NCBI GenBank assembly: GCA_016191435.1
Contig: JACPOQ010000043.1
Location: 62,001-126,000, forward strand
Direction: 5' to 3'
DNA: 64,000 nt
Origin: Chloroflexota bacterium
GTDB lineage: Bacteria > Chloroflexota > Dehalococcoidia > Tepidiformales > Tepidiformaceae
Below the pieces are notes generated by a model. It saw nothing but the letters and a program-made list of their open reading frames with translations, was not told the origin of the DNA and searched no databases. Shown here piece by piece: positions 7,652 through 16,545 of this stretch (its first letter is position 1; the number at the start of each line of letters is the position of its first letter). Position numbers and translations under genes: made by a program.

Positions 7652-8722
7652 CTAAAAGGCGATGACGCTGCGGTTGACTTCGCCATTCTTGAGCGCGGCG
7701 TAGGCTTCGTTGATCTGGGTAAGAGGGTAGCGGCGGGTGATGAGCTCGTCGATCTTGAGCCGCTTCTGGCGGTAGAGCTCCATCAGCCAGGGCATGTCGT
7801 GCGTCTGGCGGGTGGAGCCGTAGAAGCTGCCAATGATGCCCTTCTCCATCAGGAAGCCGACCCCCGGCACGTTCACGGTCGCGGCGACGGGGACCATGCC
7901 CACGATGACGGCCTTGCCGCCGCGCTTGATCATCGCGAAGCATTGCTCGGCGGTCTTCGCGAGGCCGATGGCCTCGAAGGCGAAATCGACGCCACCACCG
8001 GTCATGCCCATGACCTTCACGATGGCGTCCTCTTTCGAGGCATCAATCACATCGGTCGCGCCGAATTCCCGCGCCGCGGCGAGCTTGTTTTCGAGCAGGT
8101 CGATGGCGATGATGCGTGACGCCCCGGCGAGCACCGCGCCCTGGATGATGTTGAGACCGACGCCACCGGCGCCGACGACCGCCACCGTGGAGCCGACAGG
8201 GATGCGCGCGGTGTTCGTGACCGCGCCGACACCGGTCATGACGCTGCAGCCAACGAGCGCGGCCACTTCCATCGGCACATCGGCCGGCACGTGGACGCAG
8301 GCGTTGGCGCTGACGAGTTGATACTCAGCGAACGCGGACATGTTGGCGAACTGCGCCATGGCGTTGCCGTTGAGCTTCAAGCGGTCGCCACGGCCCAGTT
8401 CGGCGGTGTTGTCGCAGAGGTTCGGCTTGCCCTGGACGCAGTTGTCACAGAAGCCGCAGGAGCCAACGAAGGCGATGACGACGCGGTCGCCGGCTTTGAC
8501 GTTCTTGACACCGTCGCCGACTTTCTCGACGATGCCCGCCGATTCGTGGCCAAGCACAATGGGGGTCGCCGTCGGGTATGAGCCCTCCATGAAGTGGAGG
8601 TCCGAATGGCAGACGCCGCTGGCGCTGGTCTTGACGAGCACTTCGCCGGCGCGCGGCTCATCGACGGCGACGTCTTCGATGACGAGGGGTTGTCCAACCC
8701 CGTACATGACAGCTGCTTTCAT
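7652..8722 (-). CDS. Zinc-dependent alcohol dehydrogenase (MDR superfamily, class III-like)
   Basis: 356 residues. The catalytic zinc site is seen in SGVCHSDLHFMEG and GHESAGIVEKVGDGV, the structural zinc site in CGFCDNCVQGKPNLC, and the Rossmann motif in VVGAGGVGLN followed by an acidic residue (IIAIDLLENK), which favours NAD(H). It should interconvert an alcohol and its aldehyde. The start is ATG 8722 preceded by GGGAGGG; the frame continues upstream without a better start. It is in the same direction as the epoxide-hydrolase-like gene 85 bp upstream, so the two may form an operon. Confidence 0.92.
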   Translation of the reverse strand: MKAAVMYGVGQPLVIEDVAVDEPRAGEVLVKTSASGVCHSDLHFMEGSYPTATPIVLGHESAGIVEKVGDGVKNVKAGDRVVIAFVGSCGFCDNCVQGKPNLCDNTAELGRGDRLKLNGNAMAQFANMSAFAEYQLVSANACVHVPADVPMEVAALVGCSVMTGVGAVTNTARIPVGSTVAVVGAGGVGLNIIQGAVLAGASRIIAIDLLENKLAAAREFGATDVIDASKEDAIVKVMGMTGGGVDFAFEAIGLAKTAEQCFAMIKRGGKAVIVGMVPVAATVNVPGVGFLMEKGIIGSFYGSTRQTHDMPWLMELYRQKRLKIDELITRRYPLTQINEAYAALKNGEVNRSVIAF

Positions 8723-8807
8723 GTGATCCCTCCCAGGTTTCGGAAGCAGCGCGATTGTTCCGCCGCCGGGGAACGGTGTCAAACGCCGTCCGGCGCCAGA
8801 CGGCCCG

Positions 8808-9740
8808 TCAGGCGTCGCGGCGCGCCGCGAGGAGGTCGCCGCAGAAGGAAATGAGCGTGTTGTTGAGGATGCCGGCCTGCTCCCATTGCAGGAAATGGCC
8901 ACAGTCGCGCAGCAGGTACGGGCCGACGTGATCCGGGAAGACGACGGCGGCCATCCGGTCGAAATCCGGGTAGAGGACGTGGTCCGACGCGCCGAACAGG
9001 ATCAGCGTGCGCGTGGGGTTCTGTTTCAGCGCGGCGACCATCGGCGGCTCGCTGCGGGCTTTTTCGCTGAACGCGCTCTCATAACCGCCGAACGAGGCGC
9101 GCAACTTCGCGGCGTCGCCGAACGGCTCCGTCATGAAATCGACGGCCGCGTCATCAAACGAGCCGGGATGAGCCCAGAAGCGCGACGTGTAGAAGGTCGC
9201 GATGTAGCGCCGGCGCTGGCCCGGCGTCGCAAGTTCGGCGGCGAGCGCGTCGGGTTCGAGGCCCTGGCGGCGGAAGTAGTCGGCCGCGTCGCGTGGGGCG
9301 CGGGTGTTCATGGCGGCCATGCGCTCCTTGTCGAAGGGCACGGGCGAGTTGAACAGGACCATCCGGTCTACGAACTCCGGGAAGCGCAGCGAGAGGTCCT
9401 GGATGACCGGCCCGCCGAGGTCGCCGCCACACACGACTACGCGCGCGTGACCGAGCGCGCGCAGGAGCGCCTCGAGGTCACGGCTGTGGGAGACGACGTC
9501 GTGGTAACCGTCCAGGCCGACATCCGACTCGCCGAAGCCGCGGAGGTCGGGCGCAATGACTTCGAAGCCGGCGGCCGCGAGCGCAGCGATGTTGCGCCAC
9601 CAAATGCGCTTTGTCTCGGGCCAGCCGTGGACCAGCAGCAATGGGACACCGCCAGCGCCTTCGTGCACGAACGCCTGGCGGAAGCCGCGGACGTCCGTGG
9701 AGGCGACGTGGTAGCGGTCGGGGCGGAGGTCATCTGGCAT
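8808..9740 (-). CDS. Alpha/beta hydrolase, epoxide hydrolase/dehalogenase type
   Basis: 310 residues. LLVHGWPETKRIWW carries the HGxP oxyanion motif. The elbow CGGDLGGPVIQDL places Asp, not Ser, at the nucleophile, as in epoxide hydrolases and haloacid/haloalkane dehalogenases. The C-terminal DCGHFLQWE supplies the catalytic His. The cap-domain residues cannot decide between epoxide and halogenated substrates. Start ATG 9740 has GGAGG upstream. Codirectional with the downstream alcohol dehydrogenase; hydrolysis to an alcohol followed by oxidation would be a sensible pair (inference). Confidence 0.88.
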   Translation of the reverse strand: MPDDLRPDRYHVASTDVRGFRQAFVHEGAGGVPLLLVHGWPETKRIWWRNIAALAAAGFEVIAPDLRGFGESDVGLDGYHDVVSHSRDLEALLRALGHARVVVCGGDLGGPVIQDLSLRFPEFVDRMVLFNSPVPFDKERMAAMNTRAPRDAADYFRRQGLEPDALAAELATPGQRRRYIATFYTSRFWAHPGSFDDAAVDFMTEPFGDAAKLRASFGGYESAFSEKARSEPPMVAALKQNPTRTLILFGASDHVLYPDFDRMAAVVFPDHVGPYLLRDCGHFLQWEQAGILNNTLISFCGDLLAARRDA

Positions 9741-9848
9741 CGGGGCCTCCGGGGTGATGCTCCCGGACTTTAGCAGAACCGCAAGCCGGCGGTTGCCGCC
9801 AACAGGCGCACGGCCCACGCTTGCGGGACCGCACCCAAGGAGACTGAT

Positions 9849-10850
9849 TTGGCTTACCGGGCATTCGTCGTGAACAAGACGGGGGACGCGTTTACCGCCG
9901 GCGTGACCACTCTCGAAGAGTCGGACCTTCCCGCCGGCGGCGTGACCGTCCGCGTGGAGTGGTCGAGCGTGAACTACAAGGACGGCCTTGCGTCCTCCCC
10001 AACGGGACGGGTGGTGCGCGGCTATCCGATGACGCCGGGGATCGACCTGGCCGGCACGGTGACCGAGTCCACCGACACCCGGTTCAGCAAGGGCCAGGGC
10101 GTGGTCGTGATCGGCTACGACCTCGGCGTGGCGCACCCGGGCGGGTTCGCGGAGCTGGCGCGCGTGCCGGCTGAGTGGGTGTGCGCGCTCCCGGATGGGC
10201 TTTCGGCGAAGGAGGCGATGGCGCTGGGGACGGCCGGCTTCACGGCAGCGATGTCGGTGGAAGCACTGCAGAAGCACGGCGTCACACCGGAAAAAGGCCC
10301 GGTCATCGTGACGGGCGCGACGGGCGGGGTGGGCAGCACGGCCGTGAGTATGCTCGCGGGCCTCGGCTACACCGTCGCCGCGAGCACGGGCAAGGCCGCC
10401 GAGCACCAGTTTCTGCGCGACCTGGGCGCGACGGAGATCCTTTCGCGCGAGGAAGTGAGCGCCGAAAGCACGCGGCCGATGGAGGGCGAGCGCTGGGCGG
10501 GCGCGGTCGATCCGGTCGGTGGGAACACGACGGCGTACCTGCTGCGGACGACGAAGTACGGCGGGTCCGTCGCGGTATCCGGGCTGACGGGAGGCGGGCC
10601 GTTCACGACGAGCGTGTTCCCGTTCATCCTGCGTGGCGTGAACCTGCTCGGGATCGAATCGGTGATGTACCCGATCGGCGAACGCCGGCGGCTTTGGCAG
10701 CGCTGCGCGAACGAGCTGAAGCCCAAGGGCCTGCTCGACTCCATCGCCGTGGAGACGGACCTCGAAGGGCTGGCGCCGGTGCTGGAGAAGATCCTGCGCG
10801 GGGAGACGCGCGGGCGAGTGCTCGTGCGGGTGGGAGGTGCTGAGTCCTGA
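9849..10850 (+). CDS. acuI: YhdH/AcuI-type NADPH-dependent acryloyl-CoA reductase/quinone oxidoreductase
   Basis: 333 residues of the zinc-free MDR family. Diagnostic segments are WSSVNYKDGLA near residue 40, PGIDLAGTV, GTAGFTAAMSVEALQ, VTGATGGVGSTAV (nucleotide site) and VDPVGGNTTAYLL. YhdH/AcuI enzymes reduce acryloyl-CoA to propionyl-CoA with NADPH and so detoxify acrylate. Start is TTG 9849 behind AAGGAG. The last codons (GAES, stop) are made from the first units of a 7-bp repeat tract, so the C-terminal tip appears to have been rewritten by the repeat. Confidence 0.88.
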   Translation: MAYRAFVVNKTGDAFTAGVTTLEESDLPAGGVTVRVEWSSVNYKDGLASSPTGRVVRGYPMTPGIDLAGTVTESTDTRFSKGQGVVVIGYDLGVAHPGGFAELARVPAEWVCALPDGLSAKEAMALGTAGFTAAMSVEALQKHGVTPEKGPVIVTGATGGVGSTAVSMLAGLGYTVAASTGKAAEHQFLRDLGATEILSREEVSAESTRPMEGERWAGAVDPVGGNTTAYLLRTTKYGGSVAVSGLTGGGPFTTSVFPFILRGVNLLGIESVMYPIGERRRLWQRCANELKPKGLLDSIAVETDLEGLAPVLEKILRGETRGRVLVRVGGAES

Positions 10851-10909
10851 GTGCTGAGTGCTGAGTGCCGGGCGACTCAGTCCTGAGTCCTGAGTGCTCA
10901 GTGGTCAGG
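10838..10909 (+). repeat. Heptamer repeat tract overlapping the acuI stop codon
   Basis: 7-bp units AGTCCTG, AGTGCTG, AGTGCTG, AGTGCCG, then one 8-bp slip, then AGTCCTG, AGTCCTG, AGTGCTC, AGTGGTC. The stop codon of acuI lies inside the tract. The unit is the same family as at 29067-29094. Confidence 0.87.
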
Positions 10910-10974
10910 TAAGTTGGCGCGGGCCGGGGATTTGCGACAGACTTACGCGCGCATTACGTGCGAGGAGGATACCC

Positions 10975-11418
10975 ATGGCAGAGCAATCCGTGACCGCGCT
11001 GACCGCCGATCTGAGCAAGGCGGGCGACGAGTATATGGCCGAACTGCGCCAGGCGGGCCTTCATTGGGACCACAAGCCGGCCGGGGGCGAAGGCGAAGAC
11101 GCGTGGTGCGCGCGGCAGGTGGCGGAACATGTCGCAGGCGCCCAGGGGTTCTTTGGGCACGGGATATCGCAGCATTGCGGATTCGCGGGGCCCGGCCGCA
11201 CCGGTGGCGAATTCGCGACGGCCGACCAGGCAATCGCGGCGACGCCCGAGGCGATCGGAAAGCTCGTGGGAGTGGTGCAGCAGGTGCCGGAAGCGAAGCT
11301 CGCGGACGAGCTGGAGTTCGGGCCGTTGGGCAAGACGACCATGGCCCAGGTACTGGGGGTCACGGCGTATCACATGCGTGACCATGCGAACCAGCTAAAG
11401 GCGCTGCGCGAGGGCTAA
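10975..11418 (+). CDS. DinB-like (DUF664-type) four-helix protein
   Basis: 147 residues starting at MAEQSVTALTADL after a strong GAGGAGGAT site. Helical, with candidate metal ligands in ARQVAEHVAGAQGFF and in the C-terminal YHMRDHANQLKAL (HxxDH pattern) typical of DinB/YfiT-like proteins. Characterised relatives include mycothiol/bacillithiol-dependent transferases and maleylpyruvate isomerase. The reaction here is unknown. Confidence 0.8.
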   Translation: MAEQSVTALTADLSKAGDEYMAELRQAGLHWDHKPAGGEGEDAWCARQVAEHVAGAQGFFGHGISQHCGFAGPGRTGGEFATADQAIAATPEAIGKLVGVVQQVPEAKLADELEFGPLGKTTMAQVLGVTAYHMRDHANQLKALREG

Positions 11419-11678
11419 CGGGGCGTGACGCCAGGGTCAGGCGGCCCCGCAGCATGATTGTTTCTTGGCATGGATCGCATGCGCTTATCTTCGTGGGGAC
11501 AACCGGCGGCCGCCAGGAACTGAGATGCGTGAAAGCCGCCACCGACGTTCAAAGGGCCAACGGCCCGCGGAGTGGAACAAGTGGCATGCTTTTTACGTCC
11601 TTCTGATAGCAGAAGACAGCAGCTCCGTGTTAAGCCGGGCACAGTTGAAGAAAATGGGAAGGTCGGGAGGGGCGGGCG

Positions 11679-11888
11679 ATGCAGCAAGGACGAGACCTCA
11701 GCCCGCGCGAGACCAGCGTTGTCCGGCTCGTGGCCCGGGGGATGACCAACGCACAGATAGCCCGCGAACTCGGGCTCCGGGAAACCACCGTGAAGGGCTA
11801 TCTGGAGCGGATCTTTCTCAAGACGGGCGTGGATAGCCGGACGTCGCTGGGCGTGTGGTGGACGAGGCGCGAGAAAGGGGCCGGTTGA
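11679..11888 (+). CDS. Stand-alone LuxR-type HTH regulator
   Basis: 69 residues that are little more than a GerE/LuxR helix-turn-helix: LSPRETSVVRLVARGMTNAQ, IARELGLRETTVKGYLERIF and LKTGVDSRTSL follow the classic pattern (LSxRExxVLxLxAxGxxNxxIA). There is no receiver or ligand-binding domain. It precedes the secreted metzincin gene by 91 bp in the same direction, so it may control that AT-richer patch (inference). ATG 11679 follows GGGAGGGGC. Confidence 0.85.
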   Translation: MQQGRDLSPRETSVVRLVARGMTNAQIARELGLRETTVKGYLERIFLKTGVDSRTSLGVWWTRREKGAG

Positions 11889-11979
11889 ACGGCGCCGACC
11901 GGAGGGGGGTCGAAGAACGGTATTGAATCGATCCCGTGCTGCGACCATGCTGCAGTCCACCGCCACGGAGGATTGCAGC

Positions 11980-12558
11980 ATGATACGGAAGTCAACCGCC
12001 CCAAGCCTACACCCGGTTGTCGGTCAGCTCGTGTCCGTCGCGGCTGCGGTATCGCTGGCGCTGGCCGTCGCTTTGGCTTCACTCAGTTCAGCGTTCGCAT
12101 ACCAGACGTTCGGCGGAAAGTGGAGTGCGATTACGAACCTCCAAATTTGCGTGTCGACGTCGTATGGGAACGACTCGTATCGCTGGCTTGACTCCCTGTA
12201 CTGGTGGAACATCACTTCCACCGATTTCGGCTACACCACGACCTGTTCCAGCAATGTGATTAGCCTCCTTGATGCAAATTATTCTGGAGTGGGCTGGGAC
12301 GGTCTGACACAGATGAGTCCGAGTTTCTCATCCAATCCGTATAGCACTGGGTGGGGCTATCTGAATTACTACTACATCCAGGGCTACAACCCGTACAAAG
12401 CCAACTCGGTTTCAGTGCATGAGATGGGCCACCTCCTCGGCCTCGCGCACGAAACTGGTTGCGTGTCGATGGTCGACAATACATACGATCGATATGAAGT
12501 GTGTGGGATCGTATCTCCCACACAAGACGACATCGATGGGGTGAATTATCTTTATTGA
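11980..12558 (+). CDS. Secreted metzincin (matrixin-like) zinc metalloprotease
   Basis: 192 residues. A signal peptide with a long hydrophobic core (VAAAVSLALAVALASLSSAF) ends near AFAYQ. The mature part is small, Tyr/Ser/Asn-rich and carries the full metzincin motif HEMGHLLGLAH at residues 147-157, followed by a short Met-turn candidate (VSMVDN). Matrixin-like secreted proteases of this size digest extracellular protein. GGAGG lies 9 nt before ATG 11980. The gene is clearly AT-richer than its neighbours (12241-12300 has 29 G+C of 60), suggesting recent arrival. The following lipoprotein gene is in the same direction, 68 bp on. Confidence 0.9.
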   Translation: MIRKSTAPSLHPVVGQLVSVAAAVSLALAVALASLSSAFAYQTFGGKWSAITNLQICVSTSYGNDSYRWLDSLYWWNITSTDFGYTTTCSSNVISLLDANYSGVGWDGLTQMSPSFSSNPYSTGWGYLNYYYIQGYNPYKANSVSVHEMGHLLGLAHETGCVSMVDNTYDRYEVCGIVSPTQDDIDGVNYLY

Positions 12559-12626
12559 CAGTTATCTTTCACCAAGATGCTGATGGATAAAACGTCAAGC
12601 TAAGATCCTAAACCGGGGTGAGATAC

Positions 12627-13304
12627 ATGCACATTCGCTATGGAAACCGAGTCACGATCCTGTACGCTTCCTTCGCTATTCTTCTTGCCGCCTGTTCCGG
12701 GCAGACAACTGGCGAAGGATCAACATTGTCGGCACTGCCAACAAATGCGCTCGATGACATTGGTCCTGTAGTTCCAGAAACGACTATCTCTACTGCATCC
12801 GCTACGATCGTCAGGGAGACCCTGTCGGCAAGCTGGGCTATGAGCTACGACTCGGTCGCCGCCATAAGTCGCGACGCTGACCTCATAGTAGTCGCGACTG
12901 TCGTTGGCATAGGTGACGTGACCACGGATTCAAGGATTGCAGGCAACGTTACCGCCACTATAACTTTCACAGACTTTGAACTAAGCTCCGAGGAGACCTT
13001 GAAAGGCGCGGTTCAATCTGGCAACGTCATCGTGCGCCAGACCGGCAATCGCGCCGGTACCAAGATTGTTGAAGTGCGCGACGATCCACTCATGGAAGTT
13101 GGCGCGCGCTATCTGCTCTTCCTGAAATCCGGAAGTCCCGGGAAGTACTTCGTAGCTGGCGGCCCGGATGGCAGGATGGTGGTGGAATCTGGGCTGGTTT
13201 ACTCGTTGAGCGCGAAGTATCCGGCCGCGGGCATCGACGACGTCGCTGTTGTTGCCCAACCCCTGGACGCCGTCAAAGCTTTGGTCGCTGCGGCAACGAA
13301 GTAG
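12627..13304 (+). CDS. Predicted lipoprotein of unknown function
   Basis: 225 residues from ATG 12627 (GTG 12618 is an alternative). The N-terminus has a basic start, a hydrophobic core and the lipobox LLAACSG, so the mature protein is probably anchored by a lipid on Cys. The body contains VAAISRDADLIVVATVVGIG, VTATITFTDFELSSEETLKG and GARYLLFLKSG, a beta-rich pattern seen in many extracytoplasmic proteins without known activity. Base composition resembles the metzincin gene upstream, and the two may be one unit. No family recognised. Confidence 0.8.
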   Translation: MHIRYGNRVTILYASFAILLAACSGQTTGEGSTLSALPTNALDDIGPVVPETTISTASATIVRETLSASWAMSYDSVAAISRDADLIVVATVVGIGDVTTDSRIAGNVTATITFTDFELSSEETLKGAVQSGNVIVRQTGNRAGTKIVEVRDDPLMEVGARYLLFLKSGSPGKYFVAGGPDGRMVVESGLVYSLSAKYPAAGIDDVAVVAQPLDAVKALVAAATK

Positions 13305-13366
13305 CCGCGAAATCAGAAGGTCACGCTCACCGCGACCCTCGTGGTTGCCTCGGCATCGGCGCGGAG

Positions 13367-14239
13367 CTACAAGACCAACCGCCCGAGGAGTTCGTCGTAG
13401 CCGTCGGGGGTGATGGGGCGGACGACGCGCCCGGCGCCGGACCAGTACGGCCACTTCCAGTCGCCAGTGGCGCGCGGATGTTCGGTGGCTTCGCGGAGCG
13501 GGAGCTGTTTGCTGGCGAGCATCAGGTGGTAGTGCTCGCTCAGCGGCAGGCCTTCGTTCACAAGGCCGATCCAGCAGTTCATTTCGCCGCCATCGACGCC
13601 GAAGGTCGTCCCGAGGTAGCGATAGCGGCCACCCAGGGGCCGGGAGGCGCTGTTCTGGTAGTGGGCGCGTTCGCCGAAGACGCGGCGGATGGCGGCGCCG
13701 CCAAGCGCGTACAGCCGGTTGGTCGTGATCGCCTGGTCCAGGGGCACGGCGCCAAGGCCGAGGATGTCGCGCAGCACGAACTCGGTGAACTCGCGGGCGA
13801 GCGGGTCCGGGTCGTCTTCGAGCGCCTCCACCACCTGCAGCCAGGAGACCGGCCGCCAGGGCGCTGGGGAATCATCTGAGCGCAAGCCCAGGAGGATGAA
13901 TACGGGCGGCTGATCCCACTGGTTCCCGAGCGACTCGAAGGCGGCGAGATGCGCTTCGTCCGGCGCAGCTTCGATCCGCACTTCGACCACGGCCCGCGTC
14001 CCGCCTTCGAAGGTGAGGACGAGGTCGGCGATGCCGGCATCCGCGAGCCGGGATTGGACTTCGACGATGGCCAGCGGTTCGCCCACGGCGCCGGCCGCCT
14101 GGGCGAAAAGGGCCGTGAGCATCCTGTGGCCGCGTTGCAGGAAATACGCCAGGCCGCTGGTGCAGTAGTTCTCGAACGGGTTGGCAGGCGATCCCGGCCG
14201 GTACGCCGAGAGCATCGTGAACAGGTTGGAACCGGCCAT
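13367..14239 (-). CDS. PD-(D/E)xK nuclease-like protein
   Basis: 290 residues starting MAGSNLFTMLSAYRPG. The region FENYCTSGLAYFLQ, then DAGIADLVLTF and RAVVEVRIEAAPDE, resembles the PD-(D/E)xK nuclease core (Glu, Asp, then ExK). The final motif reads EVR instead of ExK, so activity is doubtful. C-terminally there is an Arg/Tyr-rich region (GGRYRYLGTTFGV). Role unknown; similar proteins are found singly in many genomes. A GATACT box lies 6 nt before ATG 14239. Confidence 0.68.
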   Translation of the reverse strand: MAGSNLFTMLSAYRPGSPANPFENYCTSGLAYFLQRGHRMLTALFAQAAGAVGEPLAIVEVQSRLADAGIADLVLTFEGGTRAVVEVRIEAAPDEAHLAAFESLGNQWDQPPVFILLGLRSDDSPAPWRPVSWLQVVEALEDDPDPLAREFTEFVLRDILGLGAVPLDQAITTNRLYALGGAAIRRVFGERAHYQNSASRPLGGRYRYLGTTFGVDGGEMNCWIGLVNEGLPLSEHYHLMLASKQLPLREATEHPRATGDWKWPYWSGAGRVVRPITPDGYDELLGRLVL

Positions 14240-14245
14240 CCACCA

Positions 14246-14251
14246 AGTATC
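14246..14251 (-). promoter_or_regulatory. -10 box for leaderless PD-(D/E)xK-like gene
   Basis: GATACT on the minus strand, six bases (TGGTGG) before the ATG. Confidence 0.5.
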
Positions 14252-14341
14252 GGGGAGGTGCGGGCGGGAGGCGAGCCGCCATCGGCGGCCGATCTTCCGG
14301 GATGAGCGCTCGATGCGTGCCGGCGAGGGTGGCGTGGCAGG

Positions 14342-15256
14342 TCACCGGGCGCGATGCGCTAGGTAGTCCAGCGTGCGGGCGTTGGCCGCCGAATCGGGGA
14401 GGACGAGCTGGGCGAGGAAGTCGGTGGCGCCGGCTTCTTCGAGGCGGCGCAAGCCCGCGTCGAGGGCGCGTTCGTCGCCCAGGATGGCGAGTTCGGCTGG
14501 CCCGGCGACACCCTCGGCATCGAACATGGCGCGGTAGGAGGGGAGCGTGTTGTACCAGCCAGCCTGGACGGCGAGGCGTTCGCGCGCCTCGGCGGGATTT
14601 GCCAGGAGCGCAATTGGGAGGCCGGCGATGATACGCGGCGCAGGGCGCGAAGCTCCGTCAGCGGCACGGGTGATACCGGGGACGATCTGGCGTTCCAGCG
14701 TGCGCGGCCCGACCCACGACGTAATCGTGCCGTCGGCGTGGGTGCCGGCGAGCTTGAGCATGGCGGGGCCGAGGGCAGCGATGATCAGCGGCACGGGCGC
14801 GGTGCCGGCAATCGTGACCGCGGCTTCCACGTTGTAGAGCTCGCCATGAAACGACGCCGGATCGCCGCGCAGGAGCGGAGCAAGGACGGCGAGATATTCG
14901 CGCATGTGCTTCGCGGGGTGGACGTACGGGAGCCCGAGGGCGTCTTCCATCATCACCTTGTGCGAAAGGCCGATGCCGAGCGTGAATCGGCCGCCAAGCG
15001 CGGCCTGCGCGGTCAACGCCTGCTGAGCGAGGGCAACGGGGTGGCGGGGGAAGGTGGGGATGACCGCCGTGCCGAGTTCGAGGGCAGGGGTGCCGAGGCC
15101 GGCAGCCACGAGCGCGGTGATGCCATCGAAGCCAAAGGCGGTGGGCATCCACATGCCGGCGAAGCCATGTGCTTCGATCTCACGGGCGCGCGCCGCGAGG
15201 CCCGCGATGGTGGTCTCCGTTCGTGCGCCGAGTCCGGCGGTAATCCCAATCTTCAA
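14342..15256 (-). CDS. LLM-class (luciferase-like) F420/FMN-dependent oxidoreductase
   Basis: 304 residues with the TIM-barrel pattern of luciferase-like monooxygenases: MKIGITAGLG, AHGFAGMWMP, LELGTAVIPTFPRHP, LGIGLSHKVMME, VPLIIAALGPAMLKLAGTHA. Many actinobacterial and Chloroflexota members use coenzyme F420. The substrate cannot be predicted. The start is TTG 15256 with AGGAGG 5-6 nt upstream. Unlinked to the other two LLM genes in the window. Confidence 0.88.
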   Translation of the reverse strand: MKIGITAGLGARTETTIAGLAARAREIEAHGFAGMWMPTAFGFDGITALVAAGLGTPALELGTAVIPTFPRHPVALAQQALTAQAALGGRFTLGIGLSHKVMMEDALGLPYVHPAKHMREYLAVLAPLLRGDPASFHGELYNVEAAVTIAGTAPVPLIIAALGPAMLKLAGTHADGTITSWVGPRTLERQIVPGITRAADGASRPAPRIIAGLPIALLANPAEARERLAVQAGWYNTLPSYRAMFDAEGVAGPAELAILGDERALDAGLRRLEEAGATDFLAQLVLPDSAANARTLDYLAHRAR

Positions 15257-15431
15257 TGCTTCCTCCTCGGGATGCAGCCGGGCGTGCGACGCGGGACAAG
15301 CGTAACGCCGGCCGCTCGCTACGGCTCGCGGTCGCTGGAATGTGGGCCTGGCACGTGTACCGGGCTGCTCGCACGCGCGTTTGTATTACAGTGCGCAGAA
15401 CATTCGCCACGCCGACGATGCAGGGTACCGC

Positions 15432-16544
15432 ATGCGCTCTATTACGCCTTCGACCTCTTACACGATGAGCGCCGGTGGCAGCCGCCAGCTGGGGCGCGTC
15501 GTCGCGGGAATCGAGCGCGCGCCGGGGAAGATGATCGACCCGGCCGAGTTCGCGGAAATCATGGAGGACCTGGACGTGAGCGGCGTCCTGGCGAGCCTCC
15601 CCGGGGGGCTTTCGGAAGCGGATTTCATCGGCATCTTGAAGCTGACAATGCTGACCGAGTGCGCGACCGAGACCTTCGCCGACGCGATCGAGACGAACGC
15701 GCTCCGCCACGACGCGGGCTGGCTCTTCCGGTTCACGCACAACGTCTGGACGCCGGACGAGCTGACGCACGCAACCCCGTACAAGTACATCCTCATGCGC
15801 CTCGGCTTCGCCGAGTCCGAGCTGGACCGCGAGATCCGCGAGACGCGGGGGCGTTCGCTGGAGCACCGCAGCGGCGTGACACCGATGCACCTGACGACGT
15901 ACGGGATGCTTTCTGAGTACGCGACGGACAAGTGGCACGGCGCGATCCACCAGATGCTGCGCAGATCTTGCCCGGCAGCCGCGTACATGGCCGCGCGGGT
16001 CAAGCGACGCGAGACGTTCCACCGCGTGTGGTACCGGGACATGACGGCCGTGCAGATCCAGGCAAACCCGGGGCTGGCGCGATACGTGGGCGAGGTGATG
16101 CTGACGTTCCGCATGCCGGGCGCCTCGCTTGCCCCGGAGCTGCAGAAGGAGGCGGGACGCTGGCTCACGCTCATGGAGTGGGACTTCGAGCCGGCAGCGA
16201 AGGAGTTGATCCGCCTGCTCAACGATGTGTTGGCTGAACCCGGGCGGCTGGGCCGGTTGCTAATGACTATCGCGGCGGAACGCGGTGAGCGCATCGGGCC
16301 GCTGTCAGGGCGAAGCGCGCAGCGCGCGATGGCGCTCGCCGGTGGGGCAGGGTACGGGCTGGTGGGGGAAGCGCTGCTCGAAAGCGCGGGGCTCGGATAC
16401 CTCGTCGATGTGCACGACGGTGGCGAAGGAAGCGGCGTACCCGCGAACGAGCCGCTAAAGCTACGGCGCCTGTTACGGACGTGGCTGGCGCGGCGGCTCG
16501 ACCTCGACATGCGGTCACGCTTCACCAACCGGGCGACGACCTGA
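15432..16544 (+). CDS. Acyl-ACP desaturase-like ferritin-fold di-iron protein
   Basis: About 370 residues, helical, with a ferritin-like di-iron pattern: TECATETFADAIE (first Glu), DELTHATPYKYI (ExxH), YGMLSEYATDKWHG, and RRETFHRVWYRDMT (second ExxH as ETFH). This layout matches soluble acyl-ACP desaturases, which insert a cis double bond into acyl chains using O2. The next gene, one base downstream, encodes a cyclopropane-fatty-acid synthase-type methyltransferase whose substrate is a cis double bond, supporting lipid modification. Start uncertain: ATG 15432 or ATG 15465; neither has a strong ribosome-binding site. A TACAGT box at 15387-15392 could be the promoter. Confidence 0.72.
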   Translation: MRSITPSTSYTMSAGGSRQLGRVVAGIERAPGKMIDPAEFAEIMEDLDVSGVLASLPGGLSEADFIGILKLTMLTECATETFADAIETNALRHDAGWLFRFTHNVWTPDELTHATPYKYILMRLGFAESELDREIRETRGRSLEHRSGVTPMHLTTYGMLSEYATDKWHGAIHQMLRRSCPAAAYMAARVKRRETFHRVWYRDMTAVQIQANPGLARYVGEVMLTFRMPGASLAPELQKEAGRWLTLMEWDFEPAAKELIRLLNDVLAEPGRLGRLLMTIAAERGERIGPLSGRSAQRAMALAGGAGYGLVGEALLESAGLGYLVDVHDGGEGSGVPANEPLKLRRLLRTWLARRLDLDMRSRFTNRATT

Positions 16545-16545
16545 G

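Noticed and set aside
7248..7943. Minus-strand frame running through the palindrome and both heptamer tracts
   Set aside because: It is built from repeats and overlaps the conserved alcohol dehydrogenase in another frame.
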